64,000 nucleotides of DNA from Ignavibacteriota bacterium (GTDB lineage: Bacteria > Bacteroidota > Ignavibacteria > Ignavibacteriales > Ignavibacteriaceae): contig CP053446.1 in assembly GCA_013285405.1 (NCBI GenBank), positions 905,985 to 969,984 on the forward strand. Reading direction: 5' to 3'. Under the pieces are notes generated by a model. The model saw only the letters and a list, made by a program, of their open reading frames with translations, made no database searches and was not told the origin of the DNA. How positions within the stretch are numbered: position 1 is the first letter of the stretch; each line of letters starts with the position of its first letter. Below are positions 31,563 through 40,860 of the stretch, one piece after another. The position numbers and the translations under genes were made by a program.

Positions 31563-34268
31563 TTACTTTAAAACCATCATCTTTCGTGTTTGCATAAAAG
31601 CACCCGACTTCAGAGTATAGATATAAACACCGGATCCCAAATTGCTCTTTAAATCTTCAGTTGAAAATTCGACAGAGTAATTCCCCGCTTCTTTAAATTC
31701 GTTAACAAGAACTGCTAATTCAGAACCGAGTAAGTTGTAAACTGTTAACTTCACCTGTCCGGCTGCAGGGATTGAGTAATTGATAACAGTTGTGGGGTTA
31801 AACGGGTTCGGATAATTTTGTTCTAAAGCATATTCTTTAACGAAATCAAATTCAACCATTTCGGCGTTCAGGATTCTGAACGTTCCATCAAAATCAATTT
31901 GTTTCAAACGGTAATAAGATACTCCGTTGATTGGATTTTTATCTGCAAAGGAATAATCTGTTTGCTCAGTGGTGGTTCCTTTACCTTCAACACTACCAAT
32001 TGAAATCCAGTTCAGATTATTTTCACCATCATTGCCGTCTGCTCTTTGAATTTCAAATATTCTGTTATTCATTTCTGATGCAGTTGACCAAGAAAGCAAA
32101 ATATTATTAGAATTCGCCACAGCAGCGAATGAAAGCATTTCAACCGGAATAATCTGATAAACAATAATTCCAATATCATCAACATACCAGCCATCGCGTT
32201 GAACAGAACCATCAGCATTAAGTTGAAACCTGATTTTATTTTGTACAGCTTTGTAGGAAGCAAGACTTATTTCTTCTCTTACCCAGTTAGTTCGCAAGCC
32301 ATCATAAAGTGGTTCTCCGTTTGGCTGAAAACTTCCAACTCCGGGTTCAGTATATTGTCCTTGCAAAGGATACCAGGTTGATCCGTTATTTGTGGATATA
32401 TCAACCTGACCATAATCCCAGTTGCTTTCCATATCATATTTTGTCCAGAATACCAATCGCGGATTAATGTATGCTGTCAGATTTATGGCAGTTGTCAATG
32501 TCATCGTTACAACGGCATTACTCAGATAATTTCCGACTTTACTATCAGTATAAGAATTTGGTGCAGTATGAAATGAAGTTGTTGTTGCTTCCCAGAATTT
32601 GCTGTTGTTACTCGTTAATGTCCATAAGTTCGGTGGATTATTCGTAGTATCGGCAAAAACCAAAACCGGAGTTCCAATAATTAAACTAATTGTATCTTTT
32701 CTTACAACACTTGAATTTAAACTGATGACAAATTCGAGTTTAATTTCTTCTTCAGCAGGAGCAGCCGCAGAAATCGTAAAAGTCAATGGAACGGTAACCT
32801 GTGCTGATGATCTTGCCTGAATGGAATCCATTGCAGCATTGCCGGAATTAATCGTTGCATAACTGCTTAATGAGTTGACTGTAATATTGACATTGTATCC
32901 AGTTGATAATCCTTTGTTCCTGAAAGAAGGAAGCATATTTACAAAATCACCAGGGTTAAAATATTGTTGTGAAAAGTTAGGGTTTTGCAAATGGATTGAT
33001 TCACCAGCTACCCATGCATAGTAAAGATTTGGTAATAAGTTTTCAACAGCAAGTGGAATAATTTCACTTTGTGATGGCCAGAATCCGGTTGTTCCAACTT
33101 CAGGAGTCATCGCAAATATTTTCCCGTGATTGTTAACCAGATCACCATCATAAGCAAAATCATCGCTTGTTCCTCTTACGTTATATCCGACTGTTTGCAT
33201 TGCCGTTCCGGCGGAATATCCATTATATGCAGTTATATCATTTGCAAATTCAAAGAATGTTAATGAGTCTGCTGTTACCCATGGAAAACATCCATAAGGG
33301 TAAATCAAATAATTTCCGTAAGTGTGATAGTTAAGTGTGCAGCTTATATTTTTTGTTGAGTAGAAATCTCTTATTGCTGCAGTTTCATTTTCTGAGAAAG
33401 CAGATGAACCACGATAAGTGTCACTGGAAGGATCGGTGCTTGAACCACCGTAGGATGAATTCCAATAAGCAAAAGGTCCATAGTTTCTATTTAAGTCGAT
33501 ACCATAACTTCCACCATTATTCTTTCTGTTCTTTCTCCACATACCACCACCATTCGGATCCGTTTGTCTGTTATATTCATATCCATCAGGATTCAGCACC
33601 GGTACAAAATACATTTCCCGGTTGTTAACTAAATATGTTGCTTCAGGATCAGTTCCATAATTTTCAAGTAGATAAAACATAAAGAAAATCATCTGCTCCA
33701 TGCTTTCAGGTTCTCTTGCGTGGTGAAGTGCTGTATAGAGAATCTGAGGTTCAGTTTCACTTAATGAAGGATTATCAGAAATCTTGACCATATAAATTGG
33801 TCTGCCTTCAACCGTTGTTCCAATTGAAACTTTTTGAGTAATTAAATTCGGATACTGATTAAACATTTCATCGAGCTCTGCATTAACTTCGGCGAGAGTA
33901 TAAAAACCACCCATCGTTCCATAATTAAATCCGGTTATTCCAAAATCCTGTTCCACTTTTTGCAGCTCAGCATTTTTTTCAGCTTCGCTCATTTTAGGAA
34001 GGTTTGCATAATGAGTGTACCAATCATCAATCAAAATTTCATAATTAAAACCGGTGGATTGAAGAATTGTAAAATCACTTTCACTGATAAAAACGTCAAT
34101 TGTGTTATCCTTGTTGAAATTAAAATGATCGAACTGCATTCCTGCATCAACAAGACTTTGTATATCACTTCTATCGTTCAGATATATTTTAACTTCTTTG
34201 TAATTCTGTCCGAATAAAACAGACGCAGCAATGAAGCACAGAACAATGATTAGTATATTTTTTTTCAC
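31563..34268 (-). CDS. Secreted M14 zinc carboxypeptidase with T9SS domain
   Basis: 901 residues: signal peptide (about 1-20), propeptide-like region to about 110, and an M14 catalytic domain (about 120-420) with zinc ligands in HHAREPESMEQ (near residue 179), the NYHTYGNYL ligand His and the catalytic Glu of TPEVGTTGF. A MAM/immune-inhibitor-like beta domain (about 540-700) and an FnIII-like stretch follow, ending in a type A sorting domain (LEQNYPNPFNPTTVINYS ... TRKMMVLK). It should be exported through the T9SS to digest proteins at the cell surface. The gene is monocistronic and converges on the HAD gene. Confidence 0.93.
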   Translation of the reverse strand: MKKNILIIVLCFIAASVLFGQNYKEVKIYLNDRSDIQSLVDAGMQFDHFNFNKDNTIDVFISESDFTILQSTGFNYEILIDDWYTHYANLPKMSEAEKNAELQKVEQDFGITGFNYGTMGGFYTLAEVNAELDEMFNQYPNLITQKVSIGTTVEGRPIYMVKISDNPSLSETEPQILYTALHHAREPESMEQMIFFMFYLLENYGTDPEATYLVNNREMYFVPVLNPDGYEYNRQTDPNGGGMWRKNRKNNGGSYGIDLNRNYGPFAYWNSSYGGSSTDPSSDTYRGSSAFSENETAAIRDFYSTKNISCTLNYHTYGNYLIYPYGCFPWVTADSLTFFEFANDITAYNGYSAGTAMQTVGYNVRGTSDDFAYDGDLVNNHGKIFAMTPEVGTTGFWPSQSEIIPLAVENLLPNLYYAWVAGESIHLQNPNFSQQYFNPGDFVNMLPSFRNKGLSTGYNVNITVNSLSSYATINSGNAAMDSIQARSSAQVTVPLTFTISAAAPAEEEIKLEFVISLNSSVVRKDTISLIIGTPVLVFADTTNNPPNLWTLTSNNSKFWEATTTSFHTAPNSYTDSKVGNYLSNAVVTMTLTTAINLTAYINPRLVFWTKYDMESNWDYGQVDISTNNGSTWYPLQGQYTEPGVGSFQPNGEPLYDGLRTNWVREEISLASYKAVQNKIRFQLNADGSVQRDGWYVDDIGIIVYQIIPVEMLSFAAVANSNNILLSWSTASEMNNRIFEIQRADGNDGENNLNWISIGSVEGKGTTTEQTDYSFADKNPINGVSYYRLKQIDFDGTFRILNAEMVEFDFVKEYALEQNYPNPFNPTTVINYSIPAAGQVKLTVYNLLGSELAVLVNEFKEAGNYSVEFSTEDLKSNLGSGVYIYTLKSGAFMQTRKMMVLK

Positions 34269-34485
34269 GGATACCTCACTCCAATTTATTTTAACAATTC
34301 ATTAAACTAATTTGCAAAATTATTTAACACTATCAAATAAGTAAAACTAAATTCTTTTTTGTAATTGGATTGAAAAGCCGTGTTTTGTAAGAAAGCTGTA
34401 TGAAATCTTAAACAATTACTGGGAAGTAAATCACTATCAAATGTGAAGATAATTCAGAATAGTGTAAACGAATAACAGCTATTCT

Positions 34486-37476
34486 TTATAAATTCTGTGG
34501 TTTTAAAATGATCCCGATATTTTTGTGACCATTGATTTTTACTGCGATCGGATCTTTAAATTTCAGATGTTTGGCAAAATTTAATTCTTCAATCACAGGT
34601 TGATTGAGCAGCCAATCCCAATCAATAAAACCTATTTTGCTGGATGCATCAACAGTAAAATAACCGATACGGAAAGAAGTAATATTCTGAAAAAAGTGTG
34701 AGCCTTGTGAAGGTTCTACTTCAAAATCTTTAAAGCCAGATTCAACAATTGCAGCAGCGCCAGAAATCTGATCCCACGTAACAGGAATTCCAAGCCAGGG
34801 GTCAAGCGATCCCCATCTTCCGACACCAATTAAAACATACGGTCGTTTTTCATTCAATAATTTGGAATTAAGTTTGGCAAGTTCTGCCGCAACTTCTCTG
34901 CTTTTACTTCTGTCAAACCGGCTGTGATCAACAAACACCAGATCATATATAGAATCTGTAACACCGTTACCGAGAACCTGTTTGCTTTGACAGATTAAAT
35001 CTTCTTTTTTAAAATCTATTTTTAGTTCATCAAATTCCTTACTAATAACCAACGGTCTCATCTGCAGCATCGCAAATTCTTTTGGTTTGTCCGGTTGAAC
35101 ATTCAGATTGACAGCAAACTCAATCTCAACAGTTGAACCCATTCCCCACGAACCCAATCCTAAAAGCAAATCAAGTATTTCTGAAAGAGGAAACATCCTA
35201 TGTTTAAGTATTGGTGCAAAAGTAACTACTCTGATTCCATCGCGCGAGATTCCGTCATATACTGCTTCATCTGCAGGCGAGTAAGTAGAACCAACATTGA
35301 GTAATGTACCATCGGATTCGGATTCAGAAAGACTGTAGGTTTTCACGAGCGGATCTTTTGTCGATTCAGGATGATGGACGAGTTTTCCGTTCAGGTCGAG
35401 AGCATAAAATTCCTGTTGAGCATGTTTCAGTGTGTCTTTGGTGGAAAAAAATTGAAGCAGATGTTTCGGATAACGCGGACAGAACCTGATTGAATTTCCA
35501 CCTTGCACAACAGTTTCACCAAGTCCGAGAGCAACCATTGCAATTCCATCCTCGGATTTTTGCGGTGCAACAGGATAAAAGTTGAAAGACTTGGCAACTC
35601 CTGCAAAATCAGGATAAAATTTTCCTTTGTGTTCTGATCCAACAAGTCTTTGAACAATAACTGCCATCTTTTCTTCTTCAAGACGATATGCAGTCGCTTT
35701 CATATAATCTTTTGTTTTTTGATGATATGTTGAAGCATAAACAGCTTTGATTGTATGAAGCAGTTCATCTAATCGTACATTAATATCAGAGTTACTGTTC
35801 GGCAGCATATATGTCTGGTAAACACCAGCAAAGGGTTGAAATTGCGCATCTTCAAGCAAACTTGATGATCTCACTGCAAGAGGTTCTCTCGTTATTTCAA
35901 GAAAATCATAAAGCTTTTGTTTTATCTCTTTTGGAAAATGATATGCCTCAATAAATTTCTGGGTGATTTTAACATCCTCGTTTTCACTAAAGGCATAGTT
36001 TTCAAGATTATTTTCATTTATGAATTGATCAAAAACTTCTGTGCCGATTACAACCGCAGATGGAACTGATATCTCAACTCCTTTAAAAATATTTTTGATG
36101 TTATAATTGGCAATTAAAGTGTTGATAAAACCAAGTCCCCGAGCTTTTCCACCAAGAGATCCGCCGCCAATCCGTGCAAAACTATTTTTGGGATCGAAAG
36201 TTTCCTTTTTAAAATCCAGTATTACTCCTTTAATTCCTTCTTCAAGGTAACTATGAATAGCAGAAATAAGAACCTGCCTGAGATGTTCCGGTGAATCAAA
36301 ATCAGAAACCTTTCGTGGTCTTAGCTGATAAGCGAGATCAAATTCTGTTCTTGCTTTCAACCATCTGGAAAAATGATTTCCTTCAGCATGATGAAGCAAA
36401 CTTTCTTCGGGAATTTTAGCAATCTGATCGGCAAGTTCTCTTAAATTTGCTGCTCGTCCAACCGCGGTTCCATCCCTCAATTCAAAAATAAAATCTCCAA
36501 AACCAAAATGCTCAAGCATAAATTCATGAAGGTCGTGTAAAAGCCGCGGTGAATTTTTATGAAGGTAGGAAGCACCAATATTTTTAACTTTTGCAGCGAG
36601 AATCTGGTCACTTGTTTGAATAAGAATCGGAATATCTTTTTGTCGTTGTTTAACTGCCGTTGCAAATTTTAAACCAGCTTCGGTATCCCGAACACCATAA
36701 TGTCTGAAATTATTGTCTGTGATAATTCCAAGTACATTGTCTTCATACATTTCGAAATAATGCCATGCTTCTTCATAAGTTGTGCAAAGAAGGATTTTCG
36801 GTCTGGCTCTCATTCTTAAAAATTTATGAGTGATGTTAATTCCTTCCTGAATAAGTCGCTGCGACTGATTAAATATCTCCGTGTATATCAATGGAAGATA
36901 GGATGAATAGAATTTAATGTTATCTTCCACAAGAATTATAACCTGAACGTCAATGTTCTGAGTATCTTCTTCAACGTTCATTTTATCTTCAATATATTTA
37001 ATTATTCCTATGAGGAGATGGAAGTCGCCGTTCCAAATAAAAATTCTTTCAAAACCAGAAGTATCATAATGAGTAGTAAGTTCTTTTCGTTCTATGTTAT
37101 CGTAAGCAAGAAGTATAACTGGCAGCTTGACTGCTAAATTCTTAACCTGGTGTGCGAACTTAACTACGTGCATATCTTCAATATGAAGCGTGGTGATAAT
37201 CAAATCAAAATTGTGTTCTTCTTTCAACAATTCAATTGCTTCTTCGCCTGTAGTAACGTGAGTAATTTCCGGAGCCTGGCTTAGATTAAGATTTTGATAT
37301 TCGCTTCTTATTAATTCATATAATCTTCCATCTTCTTCAAACAGGTAATAATCATAAATGCTGGATACAAGCAGAATATTCTGAATCTTGAATCGCATCA
37401 GTTTCTGGAATTTTTTAAGCCGGGCATGAAAAATGTTTTCGAGCTTGATTTCTTTTATTGAAAATTCTTTATCCAT
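34486..37476 (-). CDS. Receiver-domain / PEP-synthase-like ATP-binding protein
   Basis: 996 residues. The N-terminus holds two receiver-like domains: the first (about 30-165) has lost its phospho-Asp (FDLIITTLHIEDM), while the second (about 175-335) keeps an LVEDN start and IITDNNF acceptor. A linker with PEESLLHHAEGNHFSRWL follows, then a PEP/pyruvate-binding ATP-grasp domain (about 430-810; GGGSLGGKARGLGFIN, AVRSSSLLEDAQFQPFAGVY near residue 536). The phosphohistidine swivel and TIM-barrel domains of PEP synthase and PPDK are missing, so this is not a metabolic PEP synthase. It may be a signalling or phosphotransfer protein. Function unknown. Confidence 0.8.
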   Translation of the reverse strand: MDKEFSIKEIKLENIFHARLKKFQKLMRFKIQNILLVSSIYDYYLFEEDGRLYELIRSEYQNLNLSQAPEITHVTTGEEAIELLKEEHNFDLIITTLHIEDMHVVKFAHQVKNLAVKLPVILLAYDNIERKELTTHYDTSGFERIFIWNGDFHLLIGIIKYIEDKMNVEEDTQNIDVQVIILVEDNIKFYSSYLPLIYTEIFNQSQRLIQEGINITHKFLRMRARPKILLCTTYEEAWHYFEMYEDNVLGIITDNNFRHYGVRDTEAGLKFATAVKQRQKDIPILIQTSDQILAAKVKNIGASYLHKNSPRLLHDLHEFMLEHFGFGDFIFELRDGTAVGRAANLRELADQIAKIPEESLLHHAEGNHFSRWLKARTEFDLAYQLRPRKVSDFDSPEHLRQVLISAIHSYLEEGIKGVILDFKKETFDPKNSFARIGGGSLGGKARGLGFINTLIANYNIKNIFKGVEISVPSAVVIGTEVFDQFINENNLENYAFSENEDVKITQKFIEAYHFPKEIKQKLYDFLEITREPLAVRSSSLLEDAQFQPFAGVYQTYMLPNSNSDINVRLDELLHTIKAVYASTYHQKTKDYMKATAYRLEEEKMAVIVQRLVGSEHKGKFYPDFAGVAKSFNFYPVAPQKSEDGIAMVALGLGETVVQGGNSIRFCPRYPKHLLQFFSTKDTLKHAQQEFYALDLNGKLVHHPESTKDPLVKTYSLSESESDGTLLNVGSTYSPADEAVYDGISRDGIRVVTFAPILKHRMFPLSEILDLLLGLGSWGMGSTVEIEFAVNLNVQPDKPKEFAMLQMRPLVISKEFDELKIDFKKEDLICQSKQVLGNGVTDSIYDLVFVDHSRFDRSKSREVAAELAKLNSKLLNEKRPYVLIGVGRWGSLDPWLGIPVTWDQISGAAAIVESGFKDFEVEPSQGSHFFQNITSFRIGYFTVDASSKIGFIDWDWLLNQPVIEELNFAKHLKFKDPIAVKINGHKNIGIILKPQNL

Positions 37477-37626
37477 TTTTTGACAAATTATTTTAGGTTT
37501 GTTTTTTATTACCAGCTAATATAGAAAAAGAAGAGGTGAAATGCAGTCCCCAATTAACAATGAACAATTAAGAATGAATATTTATTAAAATTTCATCAAT
37601 GTTTTTAATATTGATTCATGAATAGT

Positions 37627-37655
37627 AAAAAAAAAAGCGGTTAGAAGAACCGCTT
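37627..37655 (-). terminator. Intrinsic terminator for gdhA
   Basis: Minus strand AAGCGGTT-CTTCT-AACCGCTT followed by ten T. The hairpin begins 31 nt after the gdhA stop (37686). AATTGTTAATTG words on both sides belong to an AT-rich dispersed repeat. Confidence 0.9.
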
Positions 37656-37685
37656 AATTGTTAATTGTAAATTATCAATTGTTAA

Positions 37686-39026
37686 TTATACGAGTCCCTG
37701 ATCAATCATTGCATCTGCGACTTTTAAGAATCCGGCAATGTTTGCACCGTTAACATAATTTCCCGGTGTTCCGAATCTTTCAGCAGTGGTAACACAAGTA
37801 TCGTGTATCCGGATCATTATTTCGTGTAAGCGTTTATCAACTTCTTCTCTTGACCAAGGCAGCCGCATACTGTTTTGCGTCATTTCCAATCCTGATGTAG
37901 CAACGCCGCCAGCGTTTGATGCTTTACCGGGTGAGTAAAGAATTTTTGCATCACGGATAATATTATAAGCATCAATTGTTGTTGGCATATTTGCACCTTC
38001 GCAAATACACATACATCCATTCTTCAATAATTCTTTTGCATCTTCAGGGTAAATTTCATTTTGAGTTGCACAGGGAAGAGCAACATCAACTTTTACTTCC
38101 CAGGGTTTTTTACCTGCGAAGAATTTTACTTTAAATTCTTTTGCATAATCTTCAACTATATCTTTGTTGCTAGAACGCAGCTTTAACATATAATCAATCT
38201 TTTCACCTTTTATACCATCGGGATCATAAATATATCCATCAGGTCCAGAAAGTGTTACAACCTTTGCACCGAGTTCAGTTGCTTTCCGGACTGCACCCCA
38301 GGCAACGTTTCCAAATCCTGAAACGGCAACAATTTTTCCATCGAAGGAAGTCTTTTTAGTCTTCAACATTTCTTCTGCAAAATAGACGCAACCAAAACCA
38401 GTTGCTTCGGGACGAACAAGCGAACCGCCCCAGTTCAATCCTTTACCGGTAAGAACTCCGGTGAATTCATTTTTTAATCTTTTGTACTGTCCATAAAGAA
38501 ACCCAATTTCTCTTGCGCCAACACCGATATCTCCTGCTGGTACGTCAGTGTCTGGACCAATATGCCTGAAAAGTTCAGTCATAAAGCTCTGACAAAAGCG
38601 CATTATTTCATTATCGCTTTTACCTTTCGGATTAAAATCTGAGCCGCCTTTTCCTCCTCCCATCGGAAGAGTGGTTAATGAATTTTTAAAGACCTGCTCA
38701 AAGGCTAAAAATTTTAATATTCCAAGATTCACTGATGGGTGAAAACGAAGTCCACCTTTATAAGGACCAATAGCACTGTTCATTTCAATTCTGAAACCGC
38801 GATTGACTTGAATTACCCCCTGATCATCCATCCATGGAACACGGAACATAATAACTCTTTCAGGCTCTACCATTCTTTCAAGAATTTTTAATGATCTGTA
38901 TTCAGAATGTTTCTCGACAACTACCTCGAGTGATTCGAGCATTTCCTGAACTGCCTGATGAAATTCCGGTTCGCTGGGATTTTTAGTTTTAACATCCTTT
39001 AATATTTTTTCTGTGTATTCTGACAT
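37686..39026 (-). CDS. gdhA: NADP-type glutamate dehydrogenase
   Basis: 446 residues, the length of hexameric bacterial NADP-specific enzymes, which form glutamate from 2-oxoglutarate and ammonia. Visible blocks are NSAIGPYKGGLRFHPSVN, the catalytic Lys in LPMGGGKGGSDFNPKGK, DTDVPAGDIGVGAREIG and the nucleotide-binding VSGFGNVAWGA. A well-formed terminator follows, so it is monocistronic. It is the main ammonia-assimilation enzyme visible here. Confidence 0.97.
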   Translation of the reverse strand: MSEYTEKILKDVKTKNPSEPEFHQAVQEMLESLEVVVEKHSEYRSLKILERMVEPERVIMFRVPWMDDQGVIQVNRGFRIEMNSAIGPYKGGLRFHPSVNLGILKFLAFEQVFKNSLTTLPMGGGKGGSDFNPKGKSDNEIMRFCQSFMTELFRHIGPDTDVPAGDIGVGAREIGFLYGQYKRLKNEFTGVLTGKGLNWGGSLVRPEATGFGCVYFAEEMLKTKKTSFDGKIVAVSGFGNVAWGAVRKATELGAKVVTLSGPDGYIYDPDGIKGEKIDYMLKLRSSNKDIVEDYAKEFKVKFFAGKKPWEVKVDVALPCATQNEIYPEDAKELLKNGCMCICEGANMPTTIDAYNIIRDAKILYSPGKASNAGGVATSGLEMTQNSMRLPWSREEVDKRLHEIMIRIHDTCVTTAERFGTPGNYVNGANIAGFLKVADAMIDQGLV

Positions 39027-39319
39027 ATAAACCTCTGTGTATTAATTGTTTGACTTGTTGTGATGAATTTTTTGTAGTTAGAATTCTATATTCAATACCC
39101 CCATTTAATTTAAATGATAAATAAAAATATTTTTTATTTGTCATCTTAAAATTACGAAATAGGCTAATCAAAACCTTAATTATCATCACAAGCAATAAAT
39201 AATTTTGATAAATATCACTTCTGTCATTTACTGATTTAACATAAATAATAGAATATTCTGCGTTTAATTGATAAATTGCAATAGTCTTTCTTCCAATTAT
39301 TATTTGAACAGGAGTTTTT

Positions 39320-40513
39320 ATGGATAACACTATTCTTAAAGAAAAAATCACACAGGCAGTTGAGATCTTAAAAGAAAAAGATATTGATATGTGGTTAACA
39401 TTTGTTCGTGAGAGTTCAGTAATGACCGATCCGGCAATGGAAATGGTTGTTGGAACAAACTCAACCTGGCAGGCAGCTTTTTGTATAAACAAAGATGGTG
39501 ATACAACTGCAATTATCGGTTCGATGGAAGAGGGAAATTTTAAAAAAGCAGGAGTGTTTAATAATATTATAACTTATCTAAAATCAATCCGCGAACCTTT
39601 CAGAGAATACATTGCAAAGAAAAATCCGAAAAAGATTGCAATTAATTATTCCAAAACTTCCGTACTTGCTGATGGTTTAACTTATGGAATGTATCAAATC
39701 CTTCTTGATCATCTTGAAGGAACTGAATACAGAAACAAACTAATCAGTTCTGAAGAAATTATTTCCGCATTGAGGGGAAGAAAATCTCAAACAGAAGTTT
39801 CATTAATGAAAGAAGCGATCAACGAAACACTGAAGATATTTGATGCAGTAACGAATTTTATGAAACCGGGAATGACAGAAATCGATGTGGCAAACTATGT
39901 GAGAAAACTCTACACTGAAAAAGGTTACGAAGCTGGCTGGGAAGAAGATCATTGTCCTGCTGTTTTCGCTGGTCCGAATCCAAATGGTCCACACGAAGGT
40001 CCCAGTGATAAAGTAATTAAAAAAGGAACAGTAGTTAATATGGATTTCGGAATTAAGTACAAAGGTTACTGTTCTGATTTGCAAAGAACGTGGTATATAT
40101 TGAATGATGGAGAAACAAAAGCACCAGCACCAGTACAAAAAGGATTTGAAGTTATCCGCGATTCAATACAAAAAGTTGCAGATGCAGTCAAGCCCGGAGT
40201 AAGAGGTGTTGATATGGATACGATTGCAAGATCGTACATAACACAAAACGGCTACCCGGAATATCCGCACGGACTTGGTCACCAGGTTGGTAAAACTGTT
40301 CACGATGGAGTTGCGGGAATGTTTCCAGCATGGGAAAGATATGGCAACGCACCTTTCATTCCATTGGAGGAAAGACAGATATTTACAATCGAACCAAGAC
40401 TTCCGATTGAAGGTTACGGAGTTGCAACAATTGAAGAAGAAGTAATTATTACAAAGAACGGCTGCGAGTTTATTTCTCCTCCGCAAAAGGAATTGATTTT
40501 AGTGAAACCGTAA
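39320..40513 (+). CDS. M24 family Xaa-Pro peptidase
   Basis: 397 residues: an N-terminal creatinase-type domain (1-150) and a pita-bread catalytic domain. Five metal ligands are all seen: Asp in VNMDFGIKYKGYCSD (two), His in HGLGHQVG, Glu in FTIEPRLP and Glu in ATIEEEVI. The gene has a strong Shine-Dalgarno AGGAG at 39310-39314. It probably cleaves Xaa-Pro dipeptides or aminopeptide ends in the cytoplasm. It is followed by a hairpin of the GTGARACTCACC family. Confidence 0.92.
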   Translation: MDNTILKEKITQAVEILKEKDIDMWLTFVRESSVMTDPAMEMVVGTNSTWQAAFCINKDGDTTAIIGSMEEGNFKKAGVFNNIITYLKSIREPFREYIAKKNPKKIAINYSKTSVLADGLTYGMYQILLDHLEGTEYRNKLISSEEIISALRGRKSQTEVSLMKEAINETLKIFDAVTNFMKPGMTEIDVANYVRKLYTEKGYEAGWEEDHCPAVFAGPNPNGPHEGPSDKVIKKGTVVNMDFGIKYKGYCSDLQRTWYILNDGETKAPAPVQKGFEVIRDSIQKVADAVKPGVRGVDMDTIARSYITQNGYPEYPHGLGHQVGKTVHDGVAGMFPAWERYGNAPFIPLEERQIFTIEPRLPIEGYGVATIEEEVIITKNGCEFISPPQKELILVKP

Positions 40514-40523
40514 TCGTAAGTAA

Positions 40524-40552
40524 GTGAGACTCACCTTTTAGGTGAATCTCAC
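40524..40552. repeat. Hairpin GTGAGACTCACC / GGTGAATCTCAC
   Basis: Second copy of the repeat at 27552-27580: arms of 12 bp around TTTTA, 11 bp after the M24 stop and 6 bp before the next start codon. It could be a terminator for the peptidase or a translational hairpin for the downstream gene. Confidence 0.75.
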
Positions 40553-40557
40553 ATATT

Positions 40558-40860
40558 ATGAGTATGATAACACTATCAACAGATACAAATCCTGAAGCTG
40601 AAAGAGTTTTAATTTCATTGCTTCGAAAACTTTCTGCAAAAGAAAAGCTTGATCGCACTCTCTATTTCAGTTCATCAATAATTAATCTTTCAAAGCGGAC
40701 AATTGAAAGAGCAAATCCGGAGTTGAATGATGCTGAGAGGAATATTCTTTTTGTTCAATATCATTATGGGCAGGAGTTAGCTAATAAATTAAGAAACTAT
40801 CTTAAAAACATCTTGAAAAAAGATTACTTCAGCAAAATTAATTTTTTAGTTATAAGCTGA
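40558..40860 (+). CDS. Conserved-looking hypothetical protein, helical
   Basis: 100 residues, predicted alpha-helical, with LISLLRKLSAKEKLDRTLYF, SSIINLSKRTIERAN and AERNILFVQYHYGQELANKL. I do not recognise it by name; it recalls the small helical ORFs common in cyanobacteria and Chlorobi. A second ATG two codons later is an alternative start, and no ribosome site is clear. Its 3' end overlaps the GH5 gene on the other strand by 37 bp (40824-40860), and a repeat hairpin lies right before the start. It could be a real gene or a relic of an intergenic repeat. Confidence 0.55.
   Translation: MSMITLSTDTNPEAERVLISLLRKLSAKEKLDRTLYFSSSIINLSKRTIERANPELNDAERNILFVQYHYGQELANKLRNYLKNILKKDYFSKINFLVIS

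Noticed and set aside
34486..37476. A full phosphoenolpyruvate synthase
   Set aside because: The swivel phosphohistidine and PEP-binding TIM-barrel domains are missing.
38989..39492. 167-codon minus-strand frame across the gdhA-M24 spacer
   Set aside because: It overlaps the start of gdhA and the 5' end of the M24 gene in another frame and has no family pattern.
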